NCBI RefSeq assembly: GCF_020782115.1
Contig: NZ_JAJGMW010000005.1
Coordinates: 124,001 to 188,000, forward strand
Length of the DNA stretch: 64,000 bases
Origin: Leeuwenhoekiella parthenopeia
Lineage (GTDB): Bacteria; Bacteroidota; Bacteroidia; Flavobacteriales; Flavobacteriaceae
Direction: 5' to 3'
A program made the position numbers and the translations under genes. Shown here piece by piece: positions 44,597 through 54,294 of the stretch. The notes under the pieces are model-generated. The model was not told the DNA's origin. It searched no databases and saw nothing but the letters and a program-made list of their open reading frames with translations. The stretch's first letter is position 1, and every line of letters starts with the position of its first letter.

Positions 44597-45715
44597 GTGG
44601 CACTTTCCTATTGGGAATATAAAACCTGGTTTACTAACGTAGATTTTACCATTGTGGGCAGCGGTATTACCGGCTTAAGTTGCGCACTAGAACTTCGTGA
44701 AATGTATCCCAAAGCCAAAATACTCATTTTAGAGCGCTGTGCGATGCCTCAGGGCGCCAGTACCAAAAATGCGGGCTTTGCCTGCTTCGGGAGCGTTTCA
44801 GAACTTCTGGCAGATCTTAAAACACATACCGAAGACGAACTCCTCAATCTCGTAGAAATGCGCGTAAAAGGGCTTGAAGTGCTTAAAAACCGAGTGGGAG
44901 GGCAGGCACTAGGTTTTAAAAAAAACGGGGGTTATGAACTGTTTTTCCAGAGTCAGCAGGATTTGTATGAAACCTGTTTAGATTCGGTAGAGCGCGTTAA
45001 CCGCTTACTGCAGCCGCTCTTTAATGACACGATTTTCAGCATAAAACCCAATGCACAAAACTTCAAAAACATTCAGCCGAAACTGTTGTTTAACAAAGAA
45101 GAGGGCGAACTCGACACCGGCAACATGATGCGGGCGCTTGTAGATTTGGCACAACACAATACTATTCAAATACTTAACAACTGCACGGTAGAAGATTATA
45201 ATGATCTTGGCGATTGGGTTGTGCTAAAGTCGTCTCTAGCCGAATTCAAAACCCAAAAATTGTTTATAGCCACAAATGGTTTCGCACAAAAATTAGGAAT
45301 TTCAAGAGTACAACCCGCCCGCAATCAGGTATTGATTACCGGCCCCATTAAAAATTTAAACCTGACCGGAACGTACCATCTGGATGAAGGCTATACCTAT
45401 TTTAGAACCATAGACGATCGCATTTTACTGGGAGGAGGCCGTAATCTGGACTTCAAAGGCGAGCAAACCGATTCTTTTGGGACAACAACACAAATTCAGC
45501 AGTATTTAGAACGGGTACTTGCAGAGACAATTTTACCCGGAAGACGTTTTGAGATCGAGCACCGCTGGAGTGGTATTCTTGGGGTTGGCGATCAAAAGCA
45601 GCCTGTCTTAGAACCCCTGTCAGCTAACGTATTTTGCGGTGTGCGCCTGGGCGGAATGGGTATAGCTATAGGTAGCCTGTTGGGGAAGAAGCTTGCCGGT
45701 TTAGTCAAAAACTAA
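44597..45715 (+). CDS. FAD-dependent oxidoreductase, DAO family
   Basis: A 372-residue flavoenzyme. The dinucleotide motif is FTIVGSGITGLSCALELRE (about 13-31), with LERCAMPQGASTKNAGFACF next, as in glycine/D-amino-acid oxidase-like (DAO) proteins. The C-terminus has GVRLGGMGIAIGS, closing the FAD site. The start is a GTG at 44597; the first family-like residues follow at once. The substrate is unknown, probably an amine or amino acid. Its stop is 3 bases from the stop of the convergent LuxR-type gene. Confidence 0.88.
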   Translation: MALSYWEYKTWFTNVDFTIVGSGITGLSCALELREMYPKAKILILERCAMPQGASTKNAGFACFGSVSELLADLKTHTEDELLNLVEMRVKGLEVLKNRVGGQALGFKKNGGYELFFQSQQDLYETCLDSVERVNRLLQPLFNDTIFSIKPNAQNFKNIQPKLLFNKEEGELDTGNMMRALVDLAQHNTIQILNNCTVEDYNDLGDWVVLKSSLAEFKTQKLFIATNGFAQKLGISRVQPARNQVLITGPIKNLNLTGTYHLDEGYTYFRTIDDRILLGGGRNLDFKGEQTDSFGTTTQIQQYLERVLAETILPGRRFEIEHRWSGILGVGDQKQPVLEPLSANVFCGVRLGGMGIAIGSLLGKKLAGLVKN

Positions 45716-45718
45716 TCT

Positions 45719-46456
45719 TTACAGAAACGCATCGGCATAATGTTGCCAGTCCTTTACAGATTTGACGTTCAACTTCTTGATTATTGATTTGCGATGTGTA
45801 GCAATGGTGCTTTCAGAAAGGCATAAATTTTCTGCGATATCCCTGTTTGATTTACCCTGAGCAATACTTTTAAAAATTTCAACTTCCCTGAAACTTAGTT
45901 GGTCAAAATAGCTTTGATTCGTTTCATTAAATTTCAATTCATTGTTGAGCTTATCAAGGTGTTTGATCACTTTGGGCAGCTGGTCGTAATCCATTTCCAA
46001 AATAATCTCACCGCTTTGTTTAGACTCGTTAACCTGATAGTTAAAGGCGTTATTTTCTGAGCTCCTGGGATGTTTAATAGAATTTAGAGCTTCTTGTCTG
46101 GAGGAGAAAAAGTTTGGTTTTAAAACGAGTCCCACATTCTGAACAGAGTTGATGATTGATAAATAAATCAATTTTTCTTTGGGTACTGTAGATGGGAGTT
46201 TGCGCAGACCTGCCTGATACAAGGCTTTCAGAATATTTTCTTCAACCCATTTATACAGGCTTTCAGAAATTTCTAAATCAAGATTGTCTAAAATCCATAA
46301 GGCTCCTTGAGGCTTATAAGTTTTAAACAGCTCCAAAAAGTTTTTCAGTTCTTCTTTAAAATCTGCTTCAGTGAGCTGGACCTTAGTCCATTCCTGAATC
46401 ATAATTCCATCATCCAAATGAATGCTAAGAAACTTTGAATTGTAAATAAGCTCCAT
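45719..46456 (-). CDS. LuxR-type helix-turn-helix regulator with an unassigned N-terminal domain
   Basis: A 245-residue protein. The C-terminal LuxR HTH (about 185-240) includes LSFREVEIFKSIAQGKSNRD and LSESTIATHRKSIIKKL. The N-terminal 130 residues look like a SpoIIAA/STAS-like alpha/beta domain (MELIYNSKFLSIHLDDG..), not a response-regulator receiver, since the usual acidic phosphorylation pocket is missing. The signal and targets are unknown. A very A+T-rich leader of 66 bases separates it from the ABC ATPase gene upstream in the other direction. Confidence 0.8.
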   Translation of the reverse strand: MELIYNSKFLSIHLDDGIMIQEWTKVQLTEADFKEELKNFLELFKTYKPQGALWILDNLDLEISESLYKWVEENILKALYQAGLRKLPSTVPKEKLIYLSIINSVQNVGLVLKPNFFSSRQEALNSIKHPRSSENNAFNYQVNESKQSGEIILEMDYDQLPKVIKHLDKLNNELKFNETNQSYFDQLSFREVEIFKSIAQGKSNRDIAENLCLSESTIATHRKSIIKKLNVKSVKDWQHYADAFL

Positions 46457-46522
46457 ATATATTATTCAACAATAACTAAAATATTAAAAATAATATAATT
46501 TGAATTATCTATTAGGTGTGAG

Positions 46523-47446
46523 CTATTTAGATTTTAAAAAAACCGTTGTATTTGCTTTTAGATTCGTGTTATGATTAAAATAAATCGCTTTAGTGTCAGA
46601 AAAAGCTTCAATCAGATAGTAGCTTCCTTTAAAATAGGATTTCATTACTGTGGTCTTAAATTCGGTTTCAGATGGAGAAAACCTAAGTTGATGCGGCATC
46701 AAAAGCCGGATTTTGCCATCGATTTTTAAAGAGTTGACATCACCAAAAAACGAAGCTACATATTCATCCTTTGGATTTTGGAATAAGGCTTCTGGCGTGT
46801 CGGTTTGTATAAAAGTACCTTCGCGCATCATTTTAATTTCGTCAGAAAACGAAAGCGCTTCTTCACTATCGTGAGTGGCGGTGATACAGGTAATACCTTC
46901 TTTTTTTAAATACGCGTAAAGCTTTCGCCGCAAAGCATTTCGCCTGAAATTATCAATATGGCTGAAGGGTTCGTCAAGTAGGAGCAGTTCGGGTTCTTTG
47001 GCAATAGCACGGGCCAGGGCAACACGTTGTTTTTGGCCACCGCTTAGGTTTTTTACGTGCTGGTCTGCATACGCCGTCATATCTACCACCTCGAGCAATT
47101 CATCTATACGCTCCTGGCGCTGCTGCATAAAGCGGCGCGAGAGGTGTTTGCCTATATTATCGGCCACCGAAATAAAAGGCATCAGATCAAAATCCTGAGC
47201 CAGATATTTGATGAAAGCTTCGCCGGGAACCAGATTGAAGTTAGGACCTAAAAGTTCCTGATCTTTCCAGAAAATGCTTCCGTGCTCTACGTGAAGTAAG
47301 CCGTAAATGATTTGAAGCAGGGTGCTTTTTCCACACCCGCTTTCGCCCAAAATAGAAATATGCTGTCCTTCTTCAATTTTAAAATCGAGATCGTTTAAAA
47401 CCGGATTTTCGGCATAGGCAAAAGAATCAATTGTTACGTGCAGCAT
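46523..47446 (-). CDS. ABC transporter ATP-binding protein (lone)
   Basis: A 307-residue ABC ATPase. Walker A is GESGCGKST (about 34-42), the signature is LSGGQKQRVALARAIA (about 134-149), Walker B is LLLLDEP (about 153-159) and the switch His is in TATHDSEEA. The last 80 residues (GKIRLLMPHQLRFSP...) form a TOBE-like regulatory domain as in importers of polyamine/sulfate/iron type. No permease or binding protein gene lies nearby, so its partners are elsewhere. Confidence 0.9.
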   Translation of the reverse strand: MLHVTIDSFAYAENPVLNDLDFKIEEGQHISILGESGCGKSTLLQIIYGLLHVEHGSIFWKDQELLGPNFNLVPGEAFIKYLAQDFDLMPFISVADNIGKHLSRRFMQQRQERIDELLEVVDMTAYADQHVKNLSGGQKQRVALARAIAKEPELLLLDEPFSHIDNFRRNALRRKLYAYLKKEGITCITATHDSEEALSFSDEIKMMREGTFIQTDTPEALFQNPKDEYVASFFGDVNSLKIDGKIRLLMPHQLRFSPSETEFKTTVMKSYFKGSYYLIEAFSDTKAIYFNHNTNLKANTTVFLKSK

Positions 47447-47459
47447 CGTCTAGTTATAG

Positions 47460-47492
47460 AAACCACACAGGTTTCTGAAACCTGTGTGGTTT
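47460..47492. repeat. Perfect 15-bp inverted repeat
   Basis: AAACCACACAGGTTT and its exact reverse complement are separated by CTG. The element lies between the prolyl oligopeptidase and ABC genes and lacks a T tail on the minus strand. It resembles the AAACCTG-type palindromes scattered in Bacteroidota genomes. Confidence 0.7.
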
Positions 47493-47513
47493 TAATTATT
47501 AAAAACAGATTAT

Positions 47514-47536
47514 CCTCCCTTTGGGGGTTAGGGGTC
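47514..47536. repeat. Short G-rich intergenic repeat
   Basis: CCTCCCTTTGGGGGTTAGGG and following bases abut the prolyl oligopeptidase stop codon. I recognise this string as a frequent intergenic repeat in Flavobacteriaceae. It is a single copy here. Confidence 0.5.
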
Positions 47537-49690
47537 TTAGCCTTTAATTTCTTCGGGAAGTACCTTAAAGCCCATGTTGTACAGCGTGAAGGCAAAAATA
47601 TCTGCCGTTTGCTCAATTTGCTTGCTTACCGGTGTACCGGCTCCGTGACCTGCATCGGTCTCTATGCGAATGAGAACCGGTACGTCTCCCGCCTGTTTCT
47701 CCTGCAATTCGGCAGCAAATTTAAAGCTGTGCGCCGGTACCACACGGTCGTCGTGATCTCCGGTAGTGACAAGCGTTGCAGGATAGCTCACCCCGGCTTT
47801 TACATTATGTACGGGTGAATAACCTTTCAGGTATTCAAACATTTCCTTGCTGTCTTCAGCGGTACCGTAATCGTACGCCCAACCGGCTCCGGCGGTAAAC
47901 GTATGATAGCGCAGCATATCCATCACGCCAACAGCGGGAAGTGCTACCTTCATCAAATCGGGTCGTTGGGTCATTGTGGCACCAACCAGCAAACCGCCGT
48001 TAGAACCCCCGCGAATGGCCAGATAATCGCTAGAGGTATAGTTTTCGGCAATCAGGTATTCTGCCGCAGCGATAAAGTCGTCAAATACGTTTTGCTTTTG
48101 CATTTTGGTCCCGGCATCATGCCATTCTTTACCGTACTCACCGCCACCGCGCAGGTTAGGCACGGCATACACGCCACCCAGCTCCATCCAGATCGCATTG
48201 GTAATGCTGAAAGAGGGCGTAAGCGAAATATTAAAACCACCATAGCCATACAGGATGGTCGGGTTTTTCCCATTGAGTTCAAGACCTTTCTTAAAGGTGA
48301 TGATCATCGGTACTTTGGTACCGTCTTTTGAGGTGTAAAATACCTGCTTGCTCTCGTAATTTTCGGGATTGAAATTAATAGCCGGCTTGCGGAATAATTC
48401 AGACGCACCCGAAGCGATATCGTAGGTGTAGATGCTTCCGGGAGTCGTATAATTGGTAAAGCTGTAGTACAGTTCTTTTTCGTCTTTTTTCGCCCCAAAA
48501 CCACCAGCGCTACCTATACCGGGAAGTTCTACTTCACGCACTAATTTTCCGTCATAATCGTATTGCTTGATCTGCGAAACGGCGTCAACCATATATTCGG
48601 TGAAAAAGTAGCCGCCACCGGTTGAGGGGGAGAGTACGTTTTCGGTTTCCGGGATAAAATCTACCCAATTTTCAGGAGTTGGGTTTGAAGCGTCAACGGT
48701 GACAATCTTGTTATTAGGTGCGTCTTTATCGGTAACGATATATAGTTTAGAACCTACGTTTTCAATAACCGAAGTGTTAGTGTCTTCGTTATCAACAATG
48801 GCTACAAAACCTGAATTGGGCTTACTAAGATCTTTAATAAACAGTTTATTGCCTGAAGTCGCATTGCTGGCGCTTAAGATGAGGTATTTGTTGTCTTCAG
48901 TTGTGCCGGCACCAATGTAGCGGTGTTTTTGCTCGGGTGTGCCGCCGAAGATGAGTTCGTCATTTTTTTGCGGGGTATTCAGCTTGTGGTAATATACCTT
49001 ATGCTGGTCTGTTTTTGCAGAGAGCTCGCTTCCTTCAGGCTTGTCGTAGCTGGAGTAATAAAAGCCTTCATTTTCCCTCCATGAGATACCGCTGAATTTG
49101 ATGTCTACCAGGGTATCTTCGGTAATTTCCTTAGTTTCAGCATCCATCACCATAACTTTACGCCAGTCGCTTCCGCCTTCTGAAATGCTGTAAGCAGCCA
49201 GTTTTCCATTTTCCGAAAAACTAAGTCCACCCAGCGATACTGTGCCATCTTCCGAAAACGTATTGGGATCTAAAAAGACTTCGGCAGTTGAAGGATCTGC
49301 ATCGGTTTTATAGCGGTAGATCACATACTGGTTCTGGAGTCCGTCGTTTTTATAATAGTAGGTGTAATCGCCTTCTTTAAAGGGAGCACCTATTTTCTCG
49401 TAATTCCAGATTTTTTCAAGTTTTTCTTTTATCGCGTCTTTAAATGGAATTTTAGACAAATAGGCTTGAGTGACTTCATTTTCAGCCTTTACCCAGGCTT
49501 CGGTCTCGGTACTGCGATCGTCTTCGAGCCAGCGATACGGGTCAGGAACTTCGGTGCCGAAATACGTGTCTACGGTGTCTACCTTTTTGGTTTCAGGATA
49601 GGTCATGGCCATATCAGATTCTTTTTTTTCTTGATTTTCGCAGGCGCTGAAGAGTACAGTAAATGCGCCCAGATAAGCTATTTTTTTCAT
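47537..49690 (-). CDS. Prolyl oligopeptidase (S9A), lipoprotein
   Basis: A 717-residue enzyme with lipoprotein signal [19 protein letters not shown] (lipobox FSAC). A seven-bladed beta-propeller (about 95-430) precedes an alpha/beta hydrolase domain with Ser in GGSNGG (about 564), Asp in DHDDRVVP (about 644) and His in GHGAG (about 683). It cleaves short peptides after proline in the periplasm. The start at 49688-49690 fits the signal; the frame upstream (59 codons) runs through the asd terminator and is not real. The start codon is embedded in an 11-bp hairpin. Confidence 0.93.
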   Translation of the reverse strand: MKKIAYLGAFTVLFSACENQEKKESDMAMTYPETKKVDTVDTYFGTEVPDPYRWLEDDRSTETEAWVKAENEVTQAYLSKIPFKDAIKEKLEKIWNYEKIGAPFKEGDYTYYYKNDGLQNQYVIYRYKTDADPSTAEVFLDPNTFSEDGTVSLGGLSFSENGKLAAYSISEGGSDWRKVMVMDAETKEITEDTLVDIKFSGISWRENEGFYYSSYDKPEGSELSAKTDQHKVYYHKLNTPQKNDELIFGGTPEQKHRYIGAGTTEDNKYLILSASNATSGNKLFIKDLSKPNSGFVAIVDNEDTNTSVIENVGSKLYIVTDKDAPNNKIVTVDASNPTPENWVDFIPETENVLSPSTGGGYFFTEYMVDAVSQIKQYDYDGKLVREVELPGIGSAGGFGAKKDEKELYYSFTNYTTPGSIYTYDIASGASELFRKPAINFNPENYESKQVFYTSKDGTKVPMIITFKKGLELNGKNPTILYGYGGFNISLTPSFSITNAIWMELGGVYAVPNLRGGGEYGKEWHDAGTKMQKQNVFDDFIAAAEYLIAENYTSSDYLAIRGGSNGGLLVGATMTQRPDLMKVALPAVGVMDMLRYHTFTAGAGWAYDYGTAEDSKEMFEYLKGYSPVHNVKAGVSYPATLVTTGDHDDRVVPAHSFKFAAELQEKQAGDVPVLIRIETDAGHGAGTPVSKQIEQTADIFAFTLYNMGFKVLPEEIKG

Positions 49691-49716
49691 TTGAAGGAAA
49701 TTAAATTCCTTCAAAT
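49689..49716 (-). promoter_or_regulatory. Hairpin enclosing the start codon of the prolyl oligopeptidase gene
   Basis: Perfect 11-bp arms ATTTGAAGGAA (49689-49699) and TTCCTTCAAAT (49706-49716) with a 6-base loop. In the mRNA the second arm includes the AU of the start codon, so folding would hide the start site and the AAGGAA stretch. A translational switch is possible; it could also be an operator. Confidence 0.45.
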
Positions 49717-49725
49717 ATACTTCAA

Positions 49726-49760
49726 TTAAAAAACCTCTGAAACACGAAGCTTCAGAGGTT
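49726..49760 (-). terminator. Terminator of asd
   Basis: The 10-bp stem AACCTCTGAA/TTCAGAGGTT is followed by a T run on the minus strand. Confidence 0.88.
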
Positions 49761-49787
49761 GATTTATTCTCTAAAAATGTATTGGGT

Positions 49788-50777
49788 TTAAACCAATTCT
49801 TTAGCGGCCAGATATTCAGCGATTTGTACTGCGTTTGTAGCAGCACCTTTACGCAGATTATCGGCAACCACCCACATATTTAAAGTGTTGGGTTGTGAAT
49901 AATCACGACGAATACGGCCTACGAATACATCGTTTTTACCTTCGGCATAAATAGGCATCGGGTAGGTGTTGGTATCGGGATTGTCCTGAACCGTTACCCC
50001 TTCCTGAGCCTGAAGTAACTCACGCACTTCAGCAAGGTCAAAGTCGTTTTCAAACTGCACGTTGATCGCTTCAGAGTGACCACCTACTACCGGGATACGC
50101 ACTGCGGTAGCGGTAACTGCGATGGTTTTATCACCAAGAATTTTCTGGGTTTCGTTTACGAGTTTCATCTCTTCTTTGGTGTACCCATTTTCGGTAAACA
50201 CATCACAAGCCGGGATCGCGTTGCGGTGAATGGGGTAGTGGTACGCCATTTCACCTTTTTCGCCCTTATACTCGTTTTCAAGCTGCTGCACGGCCTTAAC
50301 ACCGGTACCAGTGATAGACTGGTAGGTTGAAATTACCAGACGCTTGATTTTGTATTTTTTATGCAGGGGAGCCAGTGCCAAAACCATCTGAATGGTAGAG
50401 CAGTTGGGGTTTGCAATGATCTTATCTTCGCTTGTAAGGCTTGAAGCATTAATTTCAGGAACCACGAGTTTTTTATCAGGATCCATTCTCCAGGCTGAAG
50501 AGTTGTCAACCACGGTAGTACCAACAGCGGCAAACTTCGGCGCAAATTCTAAAGAAGTACCTCCACCGGCTGAAAAGATGGCAATATCAGGTCTTGCTGC
50601 AATAGCATCTTCCATCGAGCTGATGGTATAGTCTTTACCTTTATAGGTAACAGTTTTACCTACAGAGCGCTCACTGGCAACAGGTATTAATTCGGTTACG
50701 GGGAAGTTGCGTTCTGCTAAAACCTGCAACATCACATGGCCTACCATCCCGGTAGCGCCTACAACAGCTACTTTCAT
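49788..50777 (-). CDS. asd: Aspartate-semialdehyde dehydrogenase
   Basis: A 329-residue NADPH enzyme that reduces aspartyl-4-phosphate on the way to lysine/diaminopimelate, threonine and methionine. It starts [15 protein letters not shown] (Rossmann loop). The catalytic Cys is in [12 protein letters not shown] (about residue 130) and the His in [11 protein letters not shown] form ([10 protein letters not shown], about 233). It is single, with its own promoter box and terminator. Confidence 0.96.
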   Translation of the reverse strand: MKVAVVGATGMVGHVMLQVLAERNFPVTELIPVASERSVGKTVTYKGKDYTISSMEDAIAARPDIAIFSAGGGTSLEFAPKFAAVGTTVVDNSSAWRMDPDKKLVVPEINASSLTSEDKIIANPNCSTIQMVLALAPLHKKYKIKRLVISTYQSITGTGVKAVQQLENEYKGEKGEMAYHYPIHRNAIPACDVFTENGYTKEEMKLVNETQKILGDKTIAVTATAVRIPVVGGHSEAINVQFENDFDLAEVRELLQAQEGVTVQDNPDTNTYPMPIYAEGKNDVFVGRIRRDYSQPNTLNMWVVADNLRKGAATNAVQIAEYLAAKELV

Positions 50778-50803
50778 AATTAATTAAGCTTGTATTAGGG
50801 CGC

Positions 50804-50811
50804 CAAAAGTA
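50804..50811 (-). promoter_or_regulatory. asd promoter, -7 box TACTTTTG
   Basis: The minus strand reads TACTTTTG 26 bases before the asd ATG. Confidence 0.5.
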
Positions 50812-50913
50812 GCAACACTTTATTAAAATGCAGCCCTTCTTCCTAAAATTGTACACATTTGTTTTAAAAGTGACATTTTGTATGTTTTAAAAACAATTTG
50901 TTTAATATTTAAC

Positions 50914-50943
50914 AAAAAAGAACCCCCGAAGACTTCGGGGGTT
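50914..50943 (-). terminator. Terminator of the tdk-alr-mscL operon
   Basis: Perfect 10-bp stem AACCCCCGAA/TTCGGGGGTT with a GAC loop. The minus strand continues with a T run. It lies 150 bases after the mscL stop, with the 69-bp repeat copy B in between. Confidence 0.85.
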
Positions 50944-51026
50944 TAGTTAAACAAATTCTGCAGTGCAGCGGTCTGTGCCTTTTGGCACGTTTATCTTTAT
51001 TGGCACCGTCAAAGGGTATAATATCT

Positions 51027-51095
51027 CGATGCTTGCCTCTAAATTACAAATTTGTTCCTAACGAATGCCTGATGGGCTTGTAAAGAGGTAGTTTA
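51027..51095 (+). repeat. 69-bp dispersed repeat, copy B
   Basis: Same orientation as 26254-26322, with about 54 of 69 positions shared. Its right end (GTAGTTTA) includes the mscL stop codon, so the repeat starts exactly where mscL ends. It fills most of the 3' untranslated part of the tdk-alr-mscL transcript. Confidence 0.7.
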
Positions 51096-51512
51096 TTTCT
51101 TTCTCAATTCGTCACGAATCTCAATAAGTAGTTCTTCCTGAGTTGGGCCTTTTGGAGCAGCAGGTTTAGCTTCTTCCTTTTTCTTGGTTTTTTCATAGCC
51201 CTTTAAAAGCCAGAAAATCACAAAACCTATAATGATAAAATCGATAACTGCCTGTAAAAAATTACCGTAGGTCATAATTGCACCTCCTGCTTCAACAGCA
51301 GCTTCAACCGTTTCGTACTCGCCACCATCAAGTGAGAAAAACAGGTTGTTTACGTTTTTACCGCCCATTAATACGCCTATTACGGGCATAATAACATCAG
51401 CTACCAGTGAGCCTACTATTTTATTGAAGGCACCGCCAATGATTACCGCAGTTGCCAATGCAACGATGTCGCCTTTCATTAAAAAGGCTTTAAAATCTTT
51501 TAAAAATCCCAT
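51093..51512 (-). CDS. mscL: Large-conductance mechanosensitive channel
   Basis: A 139-residue MscL that releases solutes on hypo-osmotic shock. The N-terminal amphipathic helix and pore helix [20 protein letters not shown] (about 14-33) match the family, a periplasmic loop spans about 50-85, the second helix is about 86-107, and the tail is charged. It is the last gene of tdk-alr-mscL. Confidence 0.96.
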   Translation of the reverse strand: MGFLKDFKAFLMKGDIVALATAVIIGGAFNKIVGSLVADVIMPVIGVLMGGKNVNNLFFSLDGGEYETVEAAVEAGGAIMTYGNFLQAVIDFIIIGFVIFWLLKGYEKTKKKEEAKPAAPKGPTQEELLIEIRDELRKK

Positions 51513-51566
51513 GATTTAGTTTGTTTAAGGTTAATGTGGTCTAATATAATTAAATTCCCAAAAAAG

Positions 51567-52682
51567 TTAAGATTCTTTTGCGGTCTCATCAATAATTTTT
51601 CGGGCAACCCGTTGCGATACCGCAGTGATCAATTCGTACGGGATACTTTTGATACGTGCAGAAAGTGCAACTGCCGAAGCATCCTTCCCAAAAACAATTA
51701 CCTCATCACCTTCCTTGCAATCAATTTTGGTCACGTTAACCATGATCATGTCCATACATACATTTCCTATGATAGGAGCTTGTTTTCCGTTGATCATCAC
51801 ATAGCCGCGACCTTTACCATAAGCGCGTGAAATACCGTCAGCGTGTCCCAAAGGCAGGGTCGCCGTGCGCTCTTTGCGGGCAGCGGTATGTGCACGGTTA
51901 TAACCTACAGTTTCACCCACCGCGATATTATGAATTTGGGAAATGATGGTTTTTAAGGTGGCAACCGGTTTTAATTGAAGATCTTCTTCAGGGGTGTTGC
52001 CGTAACCGTACAGACCAATCCCGCTGCGCACCATATCAAATTGGGCTTCAGGATAGTTGATAATTGCCGAAGTATTGCTTTGGTGTAACCAGGGTTTGTA
52101 GCCCAAACCTTCGGTCATATGAGCTGCATTGGCTTTAAAGGCTTCAATTTGTTGCAGCGTAAATCGCTTTTCGTTTAAATCTTCGCTGGCCACCAGATGC
52201 GAAAAGAGTGATTTTACTTTTATCGCTTCGGTTTCTTTTAAATACTGAAGGATTTCAGACTCATTAACATCTTTAAAGCCCAAACGGTTTAAGCCGGTGT
52301 TGAATTTAATGTGAACCGGATAATCCTTGAGGTTTTGAGCTTCAGCAAGCTCAATAAAAGCCTTCAGTACCCGGAAGCTATACATACTGGGTTCCAGGCA
52401 GTGTTCAATGATTGAAGCAAAACTTTCAATTTGGGGATGTAAAACCAGAATCGGGGTTTCTATACCGGCTTCCCGCAGCGTTATTCCTTCAGAAGCATAA
52501 GCGACGGCGAAATAATCAACACCCAGCTTGTCCAGCTTTTTTGCTATGGCGACCGACTCACTTCCGTAGGCATAAGCCTTAACAACAGCCAGCATTTTTA
52601 CCCCAGGTCTTAATTTAGACCTCAGGTAGTTGTAGTTGTGTGCAAGCGCGTTAAGGTCTATTTCAAGAACGGTATGTGACAT
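51567..52682 (-). CDS. alr: Alanine racemase
   Basis: A 371-residue PLP enzyme that makes D-alanine for peptidoglycan. The PLP Lys is Lys35 in VVKAYAYGS, the catalytic Tyr region is RSGIGLYGYG followed by GETVGYNRAHTA, and CMDMIMVNVT is the substrate loop. It starts 6 bases after the tdk stop and is followed 54 bases later by mscL. Confidence 0.96.
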   Translation of the reverse strand: MSHTVLEIDLNALAHNYNYLRSKLRPGVKMLAVVKAYAYGSESVAIAKKLDKLGVDYFAVAYASEGITLREAGIETPILVLHPQIESFASIIEHCLEPSMYSFRVLKAFIELAEAQNLKDYPVHIKFNTGLNRLGFKDVNESEILQYLKETEAIKVKSLFSHLVASEDLNEKRFTLQQIEAFKANAAHMTEGLGYKPWLHQSNTSAIINYPEAQFDMVRSGIGLYGYGNTPEEDLQLKPVATLKTIISQIHNIAVGETVGYNRAHTAARKERTATLPLGHADGISRAYGKGRGYVMINGKQAPIIGNVCMDMIMVNVTKIDCKEGDEVIVFGKDASAVALSARIKSIPYELITAVSQRVARKIIDETAKES

Positions 52683-52688
52683 CTATTT

Positions 52689-53330
52689 TTATTCTTTTTT
52701 CTTAGGGGTTTTAACTTCTTCAGGATCCTGAACATTCAGGGTTTTAAGGCGTTCGCGAAGCATCGCCTTATAGTAGGCTGCGCGACTTAGAGGTTCGTAT
52801 TCCTCCGTCTCGCCCAGCAAAACCAGATTATCGCTTGCTGCTTTGCGGTAGCTGAATTGCGCCAGATTTCCGGTACGGGTGCAGACCGCGTGTACTTTGG
52901 TTACGTATTCGGCTGTGGCCATCAAAGCGGGCATAGGGCCAAAAGGATTTCCTTTAAAATCCATATCAAGACCGGCAACAATGACGCGAACACCGCGGTT
53001 GGCCAGATCGTTACAGACTTTCACGATTTCATTATCAAAAAACTGAGCTTCGTCGATACCTACCACATCACAACCGTCAGCCAGAATGGGAATATTAGCC
53101 GCGGCAGGAACCGGTGTAGACCGGATCTCATTTGCGTCGTGAGAGATTACCAGTTCGTCATCATACCGCGTGTCTATAGCCGGTTTAAAGATTTCGACCT
53201 TTTGTTTGGCAAACTTGGCACGCTTTAAACGGCGGATGAGTTCTTCGGTTTTTCCTGAGAACATAGAACCGCAGATCACTTCGATCCATCCAAATTGCTC
53301 TTTATGATTTACGGTATTTTCGAGAAACAT
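52689..53330 (-). CDS. tdk: Thymidine kinase (type II)
   Basis: A 213-residue kinase of the salvage pathway. The P-loop is GSMFSGKT (about 21-28), DEAQFF carries the catalytic acidic residue (about 94-99), and the lasso region is [16 protein letters not shown]. The zinc ribbon cysteines usual in this family are largely missing (one Cys, in VCTRTG). A Lys/Pro-rich end closes the protein. It heads tdk-alr-mscL and is divergent from the 53432 gene. Confidence 0.93.
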   Translation of the reverse strand: MFLENTVNHKEQFGWIEVICGSMFSGKTEELIRRLKRAKFAKQKVEIFKPAIDTRYDDELVISHDANEIRSTPVPAAANIPILADGCDVVGIDEAQFFDNEIVKVCNDLANRGVRVIVAGLDMDFKGNPFGPMPALMATAEYVTKVHAVCTRTGNLAQFSYRKAASDNLVLLGETEEYEPLSRAAYYKAMLRERLKTLNVQDPEEVKTPKKKE

Positions 53331-53431
53331 TTTGTACTTTTCAACCTCTTAAAGGGCAAAGCCGCGCTATTTTGAGGGCTGAGCAAATTTATTAAAAACG
53401 CCCGGCAATAAACAGAGCAAACTAAAAACTT

Positions 53432-54289
53432 ATGAAGAAGAAATTAAAATCTGACCTGGAGCATCTTGCAAACCAGATTTTAAACCTTGATTCCGATAGC
53501 GATTACACGGCATTAAAATTAAAAGCTCAGAAAATTTATGAAGCTCTTGCGGTGATGGCGTATGTTGAGGCGATCTATGAATCTTCAGAAGAACCGGAGA
53601 TCGTAAAACCTGAAGAACCAAAAGCTGAGGTTGCTCCTAAACCTAAGGGGCCTGTAGCAGAAACACCCGAAATTCAACCCACGCTTCAGCCAAAATCCGA
53701 AGAAAGCGATCTGGAGCGTATTGCACGTATTGCCGCACAAAATCAGGAACTCTTTGAACGCCTGCGCAAATCTGAAGAGGTGCCTGCTTCTTTTAAAACA
53801 GAATCTAAATCTGCAGAGCCCGAAGAAAAAATCAATCAGGCTTCTTTACACGAGCCGGTGATGGAAAAAATAAAAGACATCGTCGCGCAGATGCCTCCCG
53901 AAGCTGATGCTATTGAACATATGTTTCAGCAGATAACCGCACAATCGCAACCTATAAAAAACGATAAGGATGATATTGGCGAGTATGGCCGTCTGGCTGA
54001 GTTTGAGGAACAGGAAAAGCCTGCTGCAGACAAGCCCAAAACCCTAAATGACCGCGGCACACGCGGACTTTCATTTGGCTTAAACGATCGCATAGCCTTT
54101 ATCAAGCATTTATTTAACGGCAGTACGGCAGATTACAATCGCGTGTTATCTCAGCTTAACACGGCAAACGCTCAGGAAGAAGCGTTTAATCTTATCGACC
54201 AGATGGTAAAACCCGATTATAACTATTGGGAAGGTAAAGAAGTCTACGAAGCCCGCTTTAAAGAGCTGGTTGCCCGCAAATTTGACTAA
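53432..54289 (+). CDS. Hypothetical protein, conserved next to rsmI
   Basis: A 285-residue soluble protein. The N-terminal helices (about 1-50, LKSDLEHLANQILNLDSDSD) are followed by a long Pro/Glu/Lys-rich, probably disordered stretch (about 51-130), helices (about 140-190) and a conserved-looking C-terminal part (about 200-285, RGLSFGLNDRIAFIKHLFN). I know no function. It lies 5 bases before rsmI and is surely co-transcribed with it. The position between tdk and rsmI is one I recall from other flavobacteria. Confidence 0.8.
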   Translation: MKKKLKSDLEHLANQILNLDSDSDYTALKLKAQKIYEALAVMAYVEAIYESSEEPEIVKPEEPKAEVAPKPKGPVAETPEIQPTLQPKSEESDLERIARIAAQNQELFERLRKSEEVPASFKTESKSAEPEEKINQASLHEPVMEKIKDIVAQMPPEADAIEHMFQQITAQSQPIKNDKDDIGEYGRLAEFEEQEKPAADKPKTLNDRGTRGLSFGLNDRIAFIKHLFNGSTADYNRVLSQLNTANAQEEAFNLIDQMVKPDYNYWEGKEVYEARFKELVARKFD

Positions 54290-54294
54290 TCATT

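Noticed and set aside
47438-48331. Long plus-strand frames opposite the prolyl oligopeptidase gene
   Set aside because: They are mirror frames of a well-supported S9A gene with a catalytic triad.
49691-49867. 59-residue N-terminal extension of the prolyl oligopeptidase
   Set aside because: It runs through the asd terminator and the 3' end of asd, and the signal peptide starts at 49690.
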